Shown piece by piece: positions 7,588 through 16,688 of a DNA stretch of 64,000 bases (position 1 is the stretch's first letter; each line of letters opens with the position of its first letter). A model generated the notes under the pieces. That model was not told the DNA's origin and did no database searches. It saw only the letters and a program-made list of their open reading frames with translations. The DNA is taken from positions 6,862,501 through 6,926,500 of the forward strand of contig NZ_CP022222.1 in assembly GCF_009930815.1 (NCBI RefSeq). The letters are read 5' to 3'. Position numbers and translations under genes: made by a program. The DNA comes from Bradyrhizobium sp. CCBAU 051011. Lineage in GTDB: Bacteria; Pseudomonadota; Alphaproteobacteria; Rhizobiales; Xanthobacteraceae.

Positions 7588-10455
7588 ATGATCGAGAAAA
7601 ACTACCAGCCCGCCGATATCGAAAGCCGCATGTCCCGGATCTGGGAGGAGAGCGGCGCGTTCATGGCCGGCCGCCCGGAACGGAAGGATGCCGCGCCGTT
7701 CACCATCGTGATCCCGCCGCCGAACGTGACGGGCTCGCTGCATATGGGCCACGCGCTGAACAACACGCTGCAGGACATCCTCTGCCGCTTCGAGCGGATG
7801 CGCGGTCGCGACGTGCTGTGGCAGCCCGGCACCGACCATGCCGGCATCGCGACCCAGATGGTGGTCGAGCGGCAATTGATGGAACGGCAGGAGCCGGGCC
7901 GCCGCGACCTCGGCCGCGCCAAATTCCTCGAACGCGTCTGGCAGTGGAAGGCGGAGAGTGGCGATACCATCGTCAATCAGCTCAAGCGTCTCGGCGCTTC
8001 CTGCGACTGGTCACGCGAGCGTTTTACCATGGACGAGGGCCTCTCGCGGGCAGTCGTGAAGGTGTTCGTCGAGTTGCACCGCGCAGGGTTGATCTACAAA
8101 GACAAGCGGCTGGTGAACTGGGATACGAAACTGCTCACCGCGGTCTCCGACCTCGAAGTGCAGCAGATCGAGGTCAAGGGCAGTCTCTGGTACCTGCGCT
8201 ATCCGATCGAGGGCAAGACATTTAGCCCCGACGACCCCTCGACTTTTGTCGTCGTGGCGACGACGCGACCCGAGACGATGCTCGGCGACACCGCCGTTGC
8301 GGTCCATCCGGACAACGAGCGGATCGGGCATCTGATCGGCCAGCATGTGATCCTGCCGCTGGTCGGCCGCCGTATCCCGATCGTCGGAGACGACTACGCC
8401 GATCCCGAGAAGGGGTCGGGCGCGGTCAAGATCACGCCGGCGCACGACTTCAACGACTTCGAGGTCGGCAAGCGGCATAGCCTGCCGCGGATCAACGTGT
8501 TTGATCAGGAAGGCTGCATGAACCTCGTGGGCAACGAGGATTATTTGCGCGGCTTGCCGGAAGGTTCGGAGCAACTGGCCGAAGAATTGAACAGCGTCGA
8601 ACGCTTCGCCGCGCGCAAGAAGCTCGTGACCCGGCTGGAGGATTTCGGCTTCCTGGAGAAGATCGAGCCGAACACGCACATGGTGCCGCATGGCGACCGC
8701 TCCGGTACAGTGCTCGAGCCCTATCTGACTGACCAGTGGTATGTCGACGCCAAGACCATGGCACAGCCGGCGATCGCGGCGGTGCGCTCGGGCGCGACCA
8801 GCTTCGTGCCGAAGAACTGGGAGAAGACCTATTTCGAGTGGATGGAGAACATCCAGCCCTGGTGCATCTCGCGCCAGCTCTGGTGGGGCCATCAGATTCC
8901 GGCGTGGTACGGGCCCGACGGCAAGGTGTTCGTCGCCGAGACCGAAGAGGAAGCCGTCGGCAACGCGCTCGGCTATTACGTCGAGCAGGAAGTCATCACG
9001 CCGGAGCAGGGGCGCGAGATGGCCCAGGATCCTGCCAAGCGCGAGGGATTCATCACGCGAGACGAGGACGTGCTCGACACCTGGTTCTCATCAGGCCTGT
9101 GGCCGTTCTCGACGCTCGGCTGGCCGGATGAAACGAGCGAAGTGAAGCGCTATTACCCGACCAACGTGCTCGTCACGGGATGGGACATCATCTTCTTCTG
9201 GGTGGCGCGGATGATGATGATGGGCTTGCACTTCATGAAGGAGGCGCCGTTCTCGACCGTCTACATCCACCGTCTCGTCCGTGACGAGAAGGGCGCGAAG
9301 ATGTCGAAGTCGAAAGGCAACGTCATCGATCCCCTCGGCGTCATCGACGATTTTGGCGCCGACGCGCTGCGCTTTGCGCTGGCGCGCGGTGCCGCGCATA
9401 ACCACGACATCAAGCTCTCGCCGCAACTGGTCGAGACCAACCGAAATTTTGCGACAAAGCTGTGGAATGCCTGCCGCTTCGCCGAGATGAACGGCTGCGA
9501 CAAGCCCGACCGCTTCGAGCCGACGGCGGCGAAGGAAACGTTGAACCGCTGGATCGCGCACGAAACCTCGCGCGCCACGCGCGAGGTGACCGAGGCGATC
9601 GAGGCCTATCGCTTCAACGACGCGGCGAATGCGATCTACCGCTTCGTCTGGAACGTCTATTGTGACTGGTATGTCGAACTCGCAAAGCCCTTGCTGATGG
9701 GCGAGGAGGGGGCGGCCAAGGCCGAGACCCGCGCCATGATCGCCTGGGCGCGCGACGAGATCCTCAAGCTGCTGCACCCGTTCATGCCCTTCATCACCGA
9801 AGAGCTCTGGGCGGTAACGGCCAGGCGCGACGGCCTGCTGGTGCTGGCCGAGTGGCCGCGCAAGGCGAGCGCGGTGAGCGAAGAACAGATCGCTTCGATG
9901 GCGATGGCAGGCCCCGGCGATCCCCTGATCGCGCCTGTCATGGCCGCGCTCGACGCCGGCGATTTCAGCGATCCTGCCGCCGAAGCCGAGATCGGCTGGG
10001 TGGTCGACCTCGTCACCGCCATCCGCTCGGTGAAGTCGGAAATGAACATCCCGCCGGCGACGTTGATCCCGGTGGTGCTGTCGGGTGCTTCTGCGGAGAC
10101 CAAGGAGCGCGCGCAGCGCTGGAACGACATCGTCAAGCGATTGGCGCGGCTGTCGGATATTTCGTTCGCCGATCGCCCGCCGGAAGGCGCGGTGCAGTTG
10201 CTGGTGCGCGGCGAGGTGGTGGCGCTGCCGCTCAAGGGCGTGATCGACCTCTCGGCCGAAAAGACCCGGCTCGACAAGGAAATCGTCAAGGCCGACGCCG
10301 ACATCAAGCGCGTCGACGCCAAGCTTTCCAACGAGAAGTTCGTGGCCAACGCACCCGAAGAGATCGTCGAGGAAGAAAAGGAAAAGCGCGAAGCGGCAGT
10401 GGCGCGCAAGGCAAAACTGCAGGAAGCGCTGGAGCGGCTGAAACTGGCGTTCTGA
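7588..10455 (+). CDS. valS: Valyl-tRNA synthetase
   Basis: 955 residues, the normal length. It charges tRNA-Val with valine using ATP and edits mischarged threonine. Class I signature HMGH is at residues 52-55 inside PPPNVTGSLHMGHALN, and the KMSKS loop starts at Lys571 (GAKMSKSKGNVIDP). The editing (CP1) domain lies between them with DPEKGSGAVKITPAHDFNDFE. The anticodon-binding domain follows, and the last about 70 residues form the ValRS C-terminal coiled coil (KTRLDKEIVKADADIKRVDAKL). The ATG at 7588 lies right after a short leader. It is cytosolic and essential. A palindromic repeat lies just beyond the stop. Confidence 0.98.
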   Translation: MIEKNYQPADIESRMSRIWEESGAFMAGRPERKDAAPFTIVIPPPNVTGSLHMGHALNNTLQDILCRFERMRGRDVLWQPGTDHAGIATQMVVERQLMERQEPGRRDLGRAKFLERVWQWKAESGDTIVNQLKRLGASCDWSRERFTMDEGLSRAVVKVFVELHRAGLIYKDKRLVNWDTKLLTAVSDLEVQQIEVKGSLWYLRYPIEGKTFSPDDPSTFVVVATTRPETMLGDTAVAVHPDNERIGHLIGQHVILPLVGRRIPIVGDDYADPEKGSGAVKITPAHDFNDFEVGKRHSLPRINVFDQEGCMNLVGNEDYLRGLPEGSEQLAEELNSVERFAARKKLVTRLEDFGFLEKIEPNTHMVPHGDRSGTVLEPYLTDQWYVDAKTMAQPAIAAVRSGATSFVPKNWEKTYFEWMENIQPWCISRQLWWGHQIPAWYGPDGKVFVAETEEEAVGNALGYYVEQEVITPEQGREMAQDPAKREGFITRDEDVLDTWFSSGLWPFSTLGWPDETSEVKRYYPTNVLVTGWDIIFFWVARMMMMGLHFMKEAPFSTVYIHRLVRDEKGAKMSKSKGNVIDPLGVIDDFGADALRFALARGAAHNHDIKLSPQLVETNRNFATKLWNACRFAEMNGCDKPDRFEPTAAKETLNRWIAHETSRATREVTEAIEAYRFNDAANAIYRFVWNVYCDWYVELAKPLLMGEEGAAKAETRAMIAWARDEILKLLHPFMPFITEELWAVTARRDGLLVLAEWPRKASAVSEEQIASMAMAGPGDPLIAPVMAALDAGDFSDPAAEAEIGWVVDLVTAIRSVKSEMNIPPATLIPVVLSGASAETKERAQRWNDIVKRLARLSDISFADRPPEGAVQLLVRGEVVALPLKGVIDLSAEKTRLDKEIVKADADIKRVDAKLSNEKFVANAPEEIVEEEKEKREAAVARKAKLQEALERLKLAF

Positions 10456-10476
10456 AGCAAGGCGCCGACCTATCCG

Positions 10477-10561
10477 CGTCATTGCGAGCGAAGCGAAGCA
10501 ATCCATAGCGCGACACGCGGAGAGGTGGATTGCTTCGTCGCTTACGCTCCTCGCAATGACG
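10477..10561. repeat. Dispersed palindromic repeat, copy 1
   Basis: An inverted repeat whose ends read CGTCATTGCGAGC and GCTCCTCGCAATGACG, with inner arms AAGCAATCCA and TGGATTGCTTCG. It lies in the gap after valS. Further copies are at 17367-17440 and 41918-42003. All three are intergenic and next to gene 3' ends. Confidence 0.9.
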
Positions 10562-10598
10562 GCTGCGATAGCTTGAGTCATCATCGAGGACCTGATCG

Positions 10599-10985
10599 AT
10601 GCTCGACCACGTCTCCATCACCGTATCCGATTTCGCCGCCGCCGAACGCTTCTACGACGCGATCATGGCCGCGCTCGACGTCGTCAAGGTCGGCCGCAGC
10701 GACCGTTGGCTCGGCTACGGCGAACGCGCCGACGCGCAGTATCCGGACCGCGTCTACATCGCGATCTACAGGGGCGAGAGGCCGGACGAGGCCACCAGCC
10801 GCCACTGGTGCTTCAAGGCCAAATCGCGAGCCGAGGTCGACGCCTTCTGGCGCGCCGGCATCGCCGCCGGCGGCACCGATGACGGCCCGCCGGGCCTCCG
10901 CCACTACCACCCCGCCTATTACGGCGCGTTCCTGCGCGACCCCGACGGCAACAAGGTCGAGGCGGTGTGCCATCGAGCGGAGTAG
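10599..10985 (+). CDS. VOC (glyoxalase/bleomycin resistance fold) family protein
   Basis: 128 residues forming one vicinal-oxygen-chelate module. It begins MLDHVSITVSDFAAAERFYDAIM, the standard first beta-alpha unit with the metal-ligand His4, and ends AYYGAFLRDPDGNKVEAVCH, with the second repeat's acidic ligand position in KVEAV. Members include glyoxalases, extradiol dioxygenases and antibiotic-binding proteins; the substrate cannot be told from sequence. GAGGA lies 10 bases before the ATG. It is convergent with the glycoside hydrolase gene and 35 bases away from it. A small cytosolic metalloprotein is likely. Confidence 0.85.
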   Translation: MLDHVSITVSDFAAAERFYDAIMAALDVVKVGRSDRWLGYGERADAQYPDRVYIAIYRGERPDEATSRHWCFKAKSRAEVDAFWRAGIAAGGTDDGPPGLRHYHPAYYGAFLRDPDGNKVEAVCHRAE

Positions 10986-11019
10986 GGCATGCAGGCTGCT
11001 TGCTTGCTTTCGGTGGACC

Positions 11020-13324
11020 TCAGACGAACAGAAAATCGCTGGCGTGGAGCTGGCTCAGCGTTGTGTTCTTGATCTCGATCGTGTTGTTGGCGTCAACGGT
11101 GATCACGACACTGGTGCCAACCTCGGCCATGTGCGACTGCAGCGCGCTGAAGTCCGCAAACACTGTCTTGTCGAACTGAATGATGTCCTGCACGCCATCG
11201 GTGTTCTGGAAGTCGGCAATGGTGTCGTTGCCGAATCCAGGGGCGAACACAAACGTGTCATTGCCGGCACCGCCGGCCAGATAATCGTTTCCGCCGCCGC
11301 CGGTCAGCCGGTCGTTGCCGCCGCCACCATACAGGAACTCGCTGCTGGTACCGCCCTGCAGGCTGTCATTGCCGTCGTCCCCGAACATCTGGGTTGCCGC
11401 GGTGCCGCCTTTTATCTGGTCGTCACCGGCGTTGCCGTGCATCGTATCCAGTCCGCCGCCGCCGGAGAGATAGTCGTTGCCGTCACCGCCATTCATGACG
11501 TTGGCGGCGCCGCTGCCATAGAGCTGGTCCTTGCCGCTGCCGCCGTCGAGCAGGGCGCCGGTGTCGCCGGCGCTGGCCTTGATGATGTCGTTGCCATCGT
11601 CGCCATAGAGCTGATCCGTTGCCGTGGTGATGCCGGCGCCGCTGTTGATCGTGTCGTCGTCCGCCCCGCCGTGGATCGCATCCGCGCCGGGGCCGCCGTT
11701 GATGGCATCGTTGCCCGCGCCGCCCTGGATCAGGTCCGTCCCGGCACCGCCGTTGATCACGTCCTTGCCTGCGCCTCCGTCAAGGCTGTCATCATCGGTC
11801 GACGAGCCGAAGAACAGGTCCTGGTGACCGGTCATGTCATAGTGGATGGACTTGTTCTGATAGAGGTTCCAGGTCCCCGGCGAGCTTGGATTGACAGCGT
11901 CGGAAACGGCAAGATGCTCGCCGTTGACGGTGATGTCCTTGATATAGAGGTTTCGGTCGCCGTCGGCGGTGGCGATATCGTTGATGAAAGCGAGATCGAG
12001 ACTCGAGACGGTAGCCGGGTTGGTGAACGTGAAGGAGAAGGTCTGGAAACCCGACGCATCGGTCGCGCCGTGGAATTCGACTGTGTTGCCGACCTGCTGC
12101 CCGTTAATCAGGACCTGCATCCTGGCGCCGACGCCGTCAACGACGGAGCTGTAACCCGTCACCGTAACTGACGTTTCCGCGAGTTTGGGAATTGTATCGG
12201 GGCCGCCGGTAATGGTGTCGTCGCCCCCGTCCGCCTTGATCGTGTCGTTGCCCACGCCGCCGGACAGCACGTCATTGCCGCCGCCGACATCCATCAGATC
12301 GGCGGACGGAGAACCCGTTAGCGTCTGGCCAGGCGGCTGGTGCTGACCTCCGTACCATTCAGTAATCAACTCCTGCGCAGGCTTGCCTTGCGGCGAGTAG
12401 CCGATCGGCGAGTATTTGTTGTTCGTATCCCAGTTCCAGATCGACGCGCCCCTGAACCAGCTTCCGCCTTCCGATCCCCACACCTGAAAGAAGGCACTGA
12501 AGGCGTCATGTTGCTCCTGGACGTCCTGCGTCGTGCCTTCGGCCCAGCCGCCTGGGCGGATATTGGTTCCGTCGACACTGCGATAGCCGGTTTCAGTGAA
12601 GAACACCTGCTTGTCGTACTGCAAGGCGAGGGAATGGAAGAAATCGACCGGCGACATGTGATTCATCACCTTCGCCCAATAGTCGTCCGTCGACATGCTG
12701 TTCCATGCGTTGACCATCTCCTCGACAGTTGGATCGGTTGTCGTCGTCAGCGGCGGATAAGCGTTGATTCCGATGACATCAACCTTGTCCCAAAAGCTCA
12801 CATTGATGGCTTCGTCGGTTGCGGCGGCATAGGTGATCTCGCCGTGGAACACGGCACGTATGGAATCGATGAGGTCGACCCAGTAGCTTCGATACTGGGG
12901 TCCGGAGAGCTTGCCGAGTTCATTGCCGATCGAGAGCATGGTCACGCCGGCTTGCTCGGCGATTTCAGCCATGTGGACCATTTCCTCCTTGTAGGAAGCA
13001 AAGAAGGCGGCGGGATCGCTCGGAACAAGTGCGTAGGCGAGCGTACCATCGAGAGCTGAAACCATGGGCTTCAACGTAACCGAAAGCCCGATCGCCCTTG
13101 CATTTGCCGCAGCCTGAAGAATGTTGGCGTCGCTCTCGGTCTTGTTGGGATCCGCGGAGACATCATTCGACGTCCTGGTCTGCATAAAGAGCCGCGGCGC
13201 GAGCTCGATCGAGTTTGCAGGTGCTCGCGATCGCCTCCATGGCGGCGAACGCGGAACTGGCGACGAATGCACCATTGTAGTTGGAGAGGAAGCCAAATCC
13301 CTGAACAGGAAACACGCCCGCCAT
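11020..13324 (-). CDS. Secreted RTX glycoside hydrolase (GH113-like) with CBM60-like module; 5' end frameshifted
   Basis: The catalytic part resembles GH113-type beta-mannanases: a TIM barrel with the proposed acid/base Glu in SIGNEL (codon 12919-12921) and nucleophile Glu in FTETGY (codon 12592-12594). A central module with TVTGYSSVVDGVGARMQVLI and DRNLYIKDITVNG resembles the calcium-dependent xylan-binding CBM60 fold. At least ten RTX nonapeptides (GGxGxDxLx) flank it and precede a C-terminal secretion region, so type I secretion is likely. The start is broken. The true N-terminus (MAGVFPVQGFGFLSNYNGAF, ATG at 13324) runs to AMEAIAST, and the continuation (ANSIELAPRLFMQTR) lies in another frame; the two meet at about 13217-13222. 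The downstream frame stays open for the rest of the protein. Either the gene is recently inactivated or the base calls are wrong here. Confidence 0.85.
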
Positions 13325-13558
13325 CGCACAGCTCTTTTCTTTTGAAGTTTTTGCTGTTTGGTGGCTCCGTGGTTTGCGCATCACGCCGCGTGTTCACGCA
13401 TTCGACGCGGTACAATTGTGAGCACTTCACTCGCGCAAAACGAAGCAGCAGGCCACACTTACGCGTTCAACGTGGGCGTGTCGTGACAGGATTGAGTCGA
13501 TGTTGCGATGGTTGAAAAAGCGAAGCGCGTCGTTGCTGGATCGTTGCCAGTTCGACTC

Positions 13559-13666
13559 GAACCGAAGAAGCTTGCTCGGGAACTTTGAGTCGTTCACGTC
13601 GTAGCGCCACGGCAAGTCGAACGCTTTGGTGGTTCCGAAGCGGACGCCTGCGACGATGCCGGGCTT
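13559..13666 (-). pseudogene. Remnant of 3-methyladenine DNA glycosylase C-terminus
   Basis: The minus-strand text KPGIVAGVRFGTTKAFDLPWR, continuing YDVNDSKFPSKLLRF, matches the C-terminal end of AAG/MPG glycosylases, including the intact copy at 17461-18108 ([20 protein letters not shown], then LKGSRFLSK). Just upstream another frame reads HRLPIALAKQ, like the family's [13 protein letters not shown] stretch, so a frameshift probably separates them. Only about 36-45 codons remain. It lies in the 530-base gap between the RTX hydrolase and the haloperoxidase-like gene. Apart from this remnant and the FixK-type box, I see nothing in that gap. Confidence 0.6.
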
Positions 13667-13730
13667 GCTTGGCCAGCGCGATCGGCAGCCGGTGGACCGC
13701 TTCTGCCGATTGGTCCGCACGACTCACTTA

Positions 13731-13744
13731 TTGATCTGCGTCAA
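13731..13744 (+). promoter_or_regulatory. FixK/FNR-type box upstream of haloperoxidase-like gene
   Basis: TTGATCTGCGTCAA is a perfect TTGA-N6-TCAA palindrome, the consensus for FixK2/FNR-type regulators in Bradyrhizobium. It is centred about 116 bases before the ATG at 13854. In a class II promoter the transcript would start near 13778. Spacing and binding are inferred. Confidence 0.6.
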
Positions 13745-13853
13745 TCTCCTCTTGCTTCCTTCTGATTGCATCATTTCGCGTCTAGGACAGGCGCACAAGA
13801 GAGTGGAAGGCTCCGGCGCAATCCTGGATTTGCCTGCGAGGGAGGAACTCTCC

Positions 13854-15662
13854 ATGGCCGACCACCACCCCACCATTTCGATTGAATCCGACCTGGCATC
13901 GCCGGCCCTGCCGACGACCACCGCGGTCACTCGCCGCTCGCTGCTCGGCGGGGCCGGCATCGCTGTTGGCGCCGCCGTGTTGACGTCGCCGCCGGGCATG
14001 CCCGGAGTAGCCCCGGCCGCGGCGCAGACTGTGGGCGTGGGCGTGAGCGTGGAGGCGCGGCCCCTCGACGCGGCGTTCAAGCGCCGCGCTTTCGAGGTCC
14101 GAGCGGCCTGCGCGAGCAACAACGAGAAAATTACCATCCCGCCCCACCCCGCGAATGGCGATGAGGCGCGCTACACCAACAAGATCGGTTCCGATACACG
14201 GGGCCTGCCGCACGACAAACGCGGCGAAGTGGAACAAGCTGCATGGCAGGCGCTCTATGCCGCTTGCCAGTCGGGCGATCCCGCTGATTTCGAGAAAATC
14301 TCGCTCGGCGGCACGCGCAAACTGGTCAATCCCATCGGCACACAGGCCGTCAGTCTCAGCGGCATAAACCCTACTCAGATTGCGATACCGCCGGCACCGG
14401 CGCTTGCAAGCGCGGAGCGTGGCGGCGAGGCGGTCGAGGTCTATTGGCAAGCTCTGCTTCGTGACGTTCCGCTTACCGAGTTGCGCGACGACACCTCCAA
14501 TCGCGACGTGCTCGCAGCAACCGAGGAAATCAACAAGCTCGCCGATTTCCGGGGGCCGAAGTCTGGTGGGCGGGTCACTCCCGGTACGCTGTTCCGCGCC
14601 AATGCGCTTTATTTCGACCCGGCTGACCCGAAGGGCCGCTCCGTCACGCCTCCAGGCGTTTTGGACGGCCCGCTGATCTCGCAATTCCTGCTCCGGGACG
14701 TGCCCTATGCCACACAGTGGATCAGTGCTCAAATTCGCACCACGTTACCCGCCAGCGAATTCCTGACCGAATACGAGGAGTGGCTGGCGATCCAGAACGG
14801 CACTCCATCGAAACGCAGGCTGCAGTTCGACGCGACACCGCGATACATAACGACAGGGAGAGATCTCGCGGAGTATGTCCGCACGCCTCCTGCATTTGCG
14901 TGGGCGGCAACACTGCTCCTTGCGACCCCCGGCGGTGGGACGGACCAACGCTACTCCGGGATCTATCCACCGACAGAGCCCGCGTCCTACCCATCGAACC
15001 CGTATCGGAAATCGAAAACCCAGGGCCCCGGGGCTGCCACCTTCGGGTTCCCCTATGTGCAGGCACTGCTCGCCACGGGGATCAGTAACTCCGTCCGCGC
15101 GGTCTACTGGCAGAAGTATTTCGTGCACCGGGCTGTGCGACCGGAAGCCTATGGCGGTCTGGCGCACCATCGCCTCGCCAATGGCGTGAGCGACTACCCG
15201 TTGCACGACAACTTCCTGAAATCGGAAGCCCTCGATCGCAGCAAGGCAAAATACGGCACCTATCTTTTGTCACAAACCTATCCGGACGCCGCGCCCTTCC
15301 ACTCCACCTATCCCGGCGGTGCCACCGGCGTTGGTGCCGTCGCGGCTACCATATTGAAGGCGTTTTTCGACGAGAGCCGCGTTATCCCCAACCCGGTACA
15401 GCCCGATCCGGCTGACCCGACGAAACTCGTACCCTACAGCGGCCCGTCGCTCACGGTCGGTGGAGAGTTGAACAAGCTCGCGGTGAATTTCGGTTTCGGA
15501 CGGAATTGGGCGGGCATCCACTGGCGTTCCGACGCTTCCGCCTCTATGGCGATCGGCGAGGAAGTGGCTATCGGGATGCTGCGGGACGAGCGCACCACCC
15601 TCCGAGAGCCCTTCGACGGCTTCTCCTTCACGCGCTTCGACGGCAGCCGTGTTACAATCTGA
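13854..15662 (+). CDS. Vanadium-dependent haloperoxidase family protein, Tat-exported, altered active site
   Basis: 602 residues from the ATG at 13854, which has GGGAGG eight bases upstream; the open frame further left is not used. A Tat signal (TRRSLLGGAGIAVGAAVL) implies export of a folded protein. The C-terminal helical core has the family's vanadate-pocket motifs. Lys421 and Arg429 lie in KYFVHRAVRPE with the bromoperoxidase spacing of eight. Arg550 and His556 lie in GRNWAGIHWRSDA, His556 being the expected vanadate ligand. The third motif, normally HPSYPSGHA, reads HSTYPGGA (His483 to Ala490): the Ser and catalytic His are Gly488 and Ala490. Activity may therefore differ, with phosphatase-like, weak or no haloperoxidase function. 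A FixK-type box lies upstream and a hairpin follows the stop. Confidence 0.85.
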   Translation: MADHHPTISIESDLASPALPTTTAVTRRSLLGGAGIAVGAAVLTSPPGMPGVAPAAAQTVGVGVSVEARPLDAAFKRRAFEVRAACASNNEKITIPPHPANGDEARYTNKIGSDTRGLPHDKRGEVEQAAWQALYAACQSGDPADFEKISLGGTRKLVNPIGTQAVSLSGINPTQIAIPPAPALASAERGGEAVEVYWQALLRDVPLTELRDDTSNRDVLAATEEINKLADFRGPKSGGRVTPGTLFRANALYFDPADPKGRSVTPPGVLDGPLISQFLLRDVPYATQWISAQIRTTLPASEFLTEYEEWLAIQNGTPSKRRLQFDATPRYITTGRDLAEYVRTPPAFAWAATLLLATPGGGTDQRYSGIYPPTEPASYPSNPYRKSKTQGPGAATFGFPYVQALLATGISNSVRAVYWQKYFVHRAVRPEAYGGLAHHRLANGVSDYPLHDNFLKSEALDRSKAKYGTYLLSQTYPDAAPFHSTYPGGATGVGAVAATILKAFFDESRVIPNPVQPDPADPTKLVPYSGPSLTVGGELNKLAVNFGFGRNWAGIHWRSDASASMAIGEEVAIGMLRDERTTLREPFDGFSFTRFDGSRVTI

Positions 15663-15666
15663 CAGC

Positions 15667-15708
15667 AGCCGGGCGGCGCCCCTTTCGTGGGGCGCGTCGG
15701 CCGGCTGT
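15667..15708 (+). terminator. Long GC-rich hairpin after haloperoxidase-like gene
   Basis: Inner stem GCGCCCC/GGGGCGC (15677-15683 with 15690-15696) and outer stem CAGCCGG/CCGGCTG (15667-15673 with 15702-15708). It starts five bases after the stop. There is no T-run, so termination strength is uncertain. Confidence 0.5.
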
Positions 15709-15746
15709 GCGGAGAAGCGGAAGCGTTTATGCCCGGAGTGGCAGCC

Positions 15747-15893
15747 ATGGCGCAGAACCTGGTAGCCGGATTGGTCGTGGTGGCCTTGATTATCATGGGC
15801 TTGCTTGCCTACGCCCAGAAACATGAGGGGTGCTTGCACGGGCGCTCGCTCCAAACGTTCAAGCCCTGCGGATCAGTTAGCGTCAACATGTAG
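15747..15893 (+). CDS. Small single-pass membrane protein, 48 aa
   Basis: The ATG at 15747 has GGAG eight bases upstream; an ATG at 15729 in the same frame is an alternative adding six residues. The protein is a membrane helix (NLVAGLVVVALIIMGLLAYA) followed by a short tail with two Cys residues (HEGCLHGRSLQTFKPCGS) that could form a disulfide if periplasmic. No family is recognised. It lies 84 bases after the haloperoxidase-like gene, beyond its hairpin. Confidence 0.5.
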   Translation: MAQNLVAGLVVVALIIMGLLAYAQKHEGCLHGRSLQTFKPCGSVSVNM

Positions 15894-16098
15894 CGCCGGT
15901 CGCGACGCTGCGGCTGACTTCGCGCGATTTAGTGCCCATCCCATGGAGCGCGCGCGAGTGTCAACAGAATCCACGGCGCGGCCATCGCGGCCGGGCAGGG
16001 CACGTCACTAAACCCGAATTTAATGGAAACAATGGGGAGCGAACCCCACCTGTTCGTTGTGTAACGGTCTTTGCATAACCGCTCGAAAGGACAGAGCC

Positions 16099-16335
16099 AT
16101 GAAAGTCGCAATGTTAGCGTTGGTCACCGCGTCAATGCTCTCAAGCACGTATGCATTCGCAAATACGGCGCATCATCAACCGTTCGTCAGAAGCTCCATG
16201 TATGCCACTCCAGCCGTCGTCCTGCATCCGAATTACGGCAATGCGAACGGAAATCCGGATGGTCCGACAACGTTGAGCGGCACCGGCGATTCTCAATTCG
16301 GCGGCACGTCGGCCGGCACCAGCGGCTACAACTAG
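16099..16335 (+). CDS. Small secreted Gly/Asn/Thr-rich protein, 78 aa
   Basis: The ATG at 16099 has AAAGGA about seven bases upstream. The signal peptide is clear (MKVAMLALVTASMLSSTYAFA, cleavage before NTAHH). The mature part of about 57 residues is low in charge and rich in Gly, Asn, Ser and Thr (NYGNANGNPDGPTTLSGTGD), so it is probably unstructured outside the cytoplasm. The composition fits small exported proteins common in Bradyrhizobium. Function is unknown. A double hairpin follows the stop. Confidence 0.75.
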   Translation: MKVAMLALVTASMLSSTYAFANTAHHQPFVRSSMYATPAVVLHPNYGNANGNPDGPTTLSGTGDSQFGGTSAGTSGYN

Positions 16336-16367
16336 GTGTGCGAAGTAGCAGCGAGCAGGAAGCATAG

Positions 16368-16431
16368 CCCGGATCAGCGTAAGCGAGATCCGGGTCTTGC
16401 TTTGTCCCGCATGTCGCTGCGCTCATGCGGG
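16368..16431. repeat. Paired hairpins (REP-like)
   Basis: Two 8-bp palindromic stems in tandem: CCCGGATC/GATCCGGG at 16368-16375 and 16387-16394, and CCCGCATG/CATGCGGG at 16406-16413 and 16424-16431. Similar AGCCCGGAT...ATCCGGG units are known dispersed elements in Bradyrhizobium. They may also act as the terminator of the gene ending at 16335. Confidence 0.6.
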
Positions 16432-16442
16432 CTACTTGCTTG

Positions 16443-16688
16443 CTAAAGATCGCGCTTTTTCCACCACGCCCATGCGAGCTCAACAGATCGCTTTCTGAAA
16501 AACGCAGCAAGTTTTACGACGGCATCCCAATCATAATGTTCTTTGGAGGCACAAACCTCTCCGCTTTTGTCGAGCAAAGACAAATAATAGCGTCCGTCAA
16601 GGACTCGCTGCGCCCTCAGCGGATCGACTATCCTCGCGGCGGGACTAATCTCATCCGGGCCTACTGTCTGTTTGGTTGAAATTCGCAA
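16443..16688 (-). CDS. Hypothetical protein or fragment, 81 codons
   Basis: A minus-strand frame with a TTG start at 16688 and no ATG near its beginning. The second half is protein-like: RYYLSLLDKSGEVCASKEHY, then DWDAVVKLAAFFRKRSVELAWAWWKK. The absent good start and absent ribosome binding site suggest a truncated or decayed gene. It overlaps the end of the next minus-strand frame at 16651-16815. I know no family. Confidence 0.35.
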   Translation of the reverse strand: MRISTKQTVGPDEISPAARIVDPLRAQRVLDGRYYLSLLDKSGEVCASKEHYDWDAVVKLAAFFRKRSVELAWAWWKKRDL

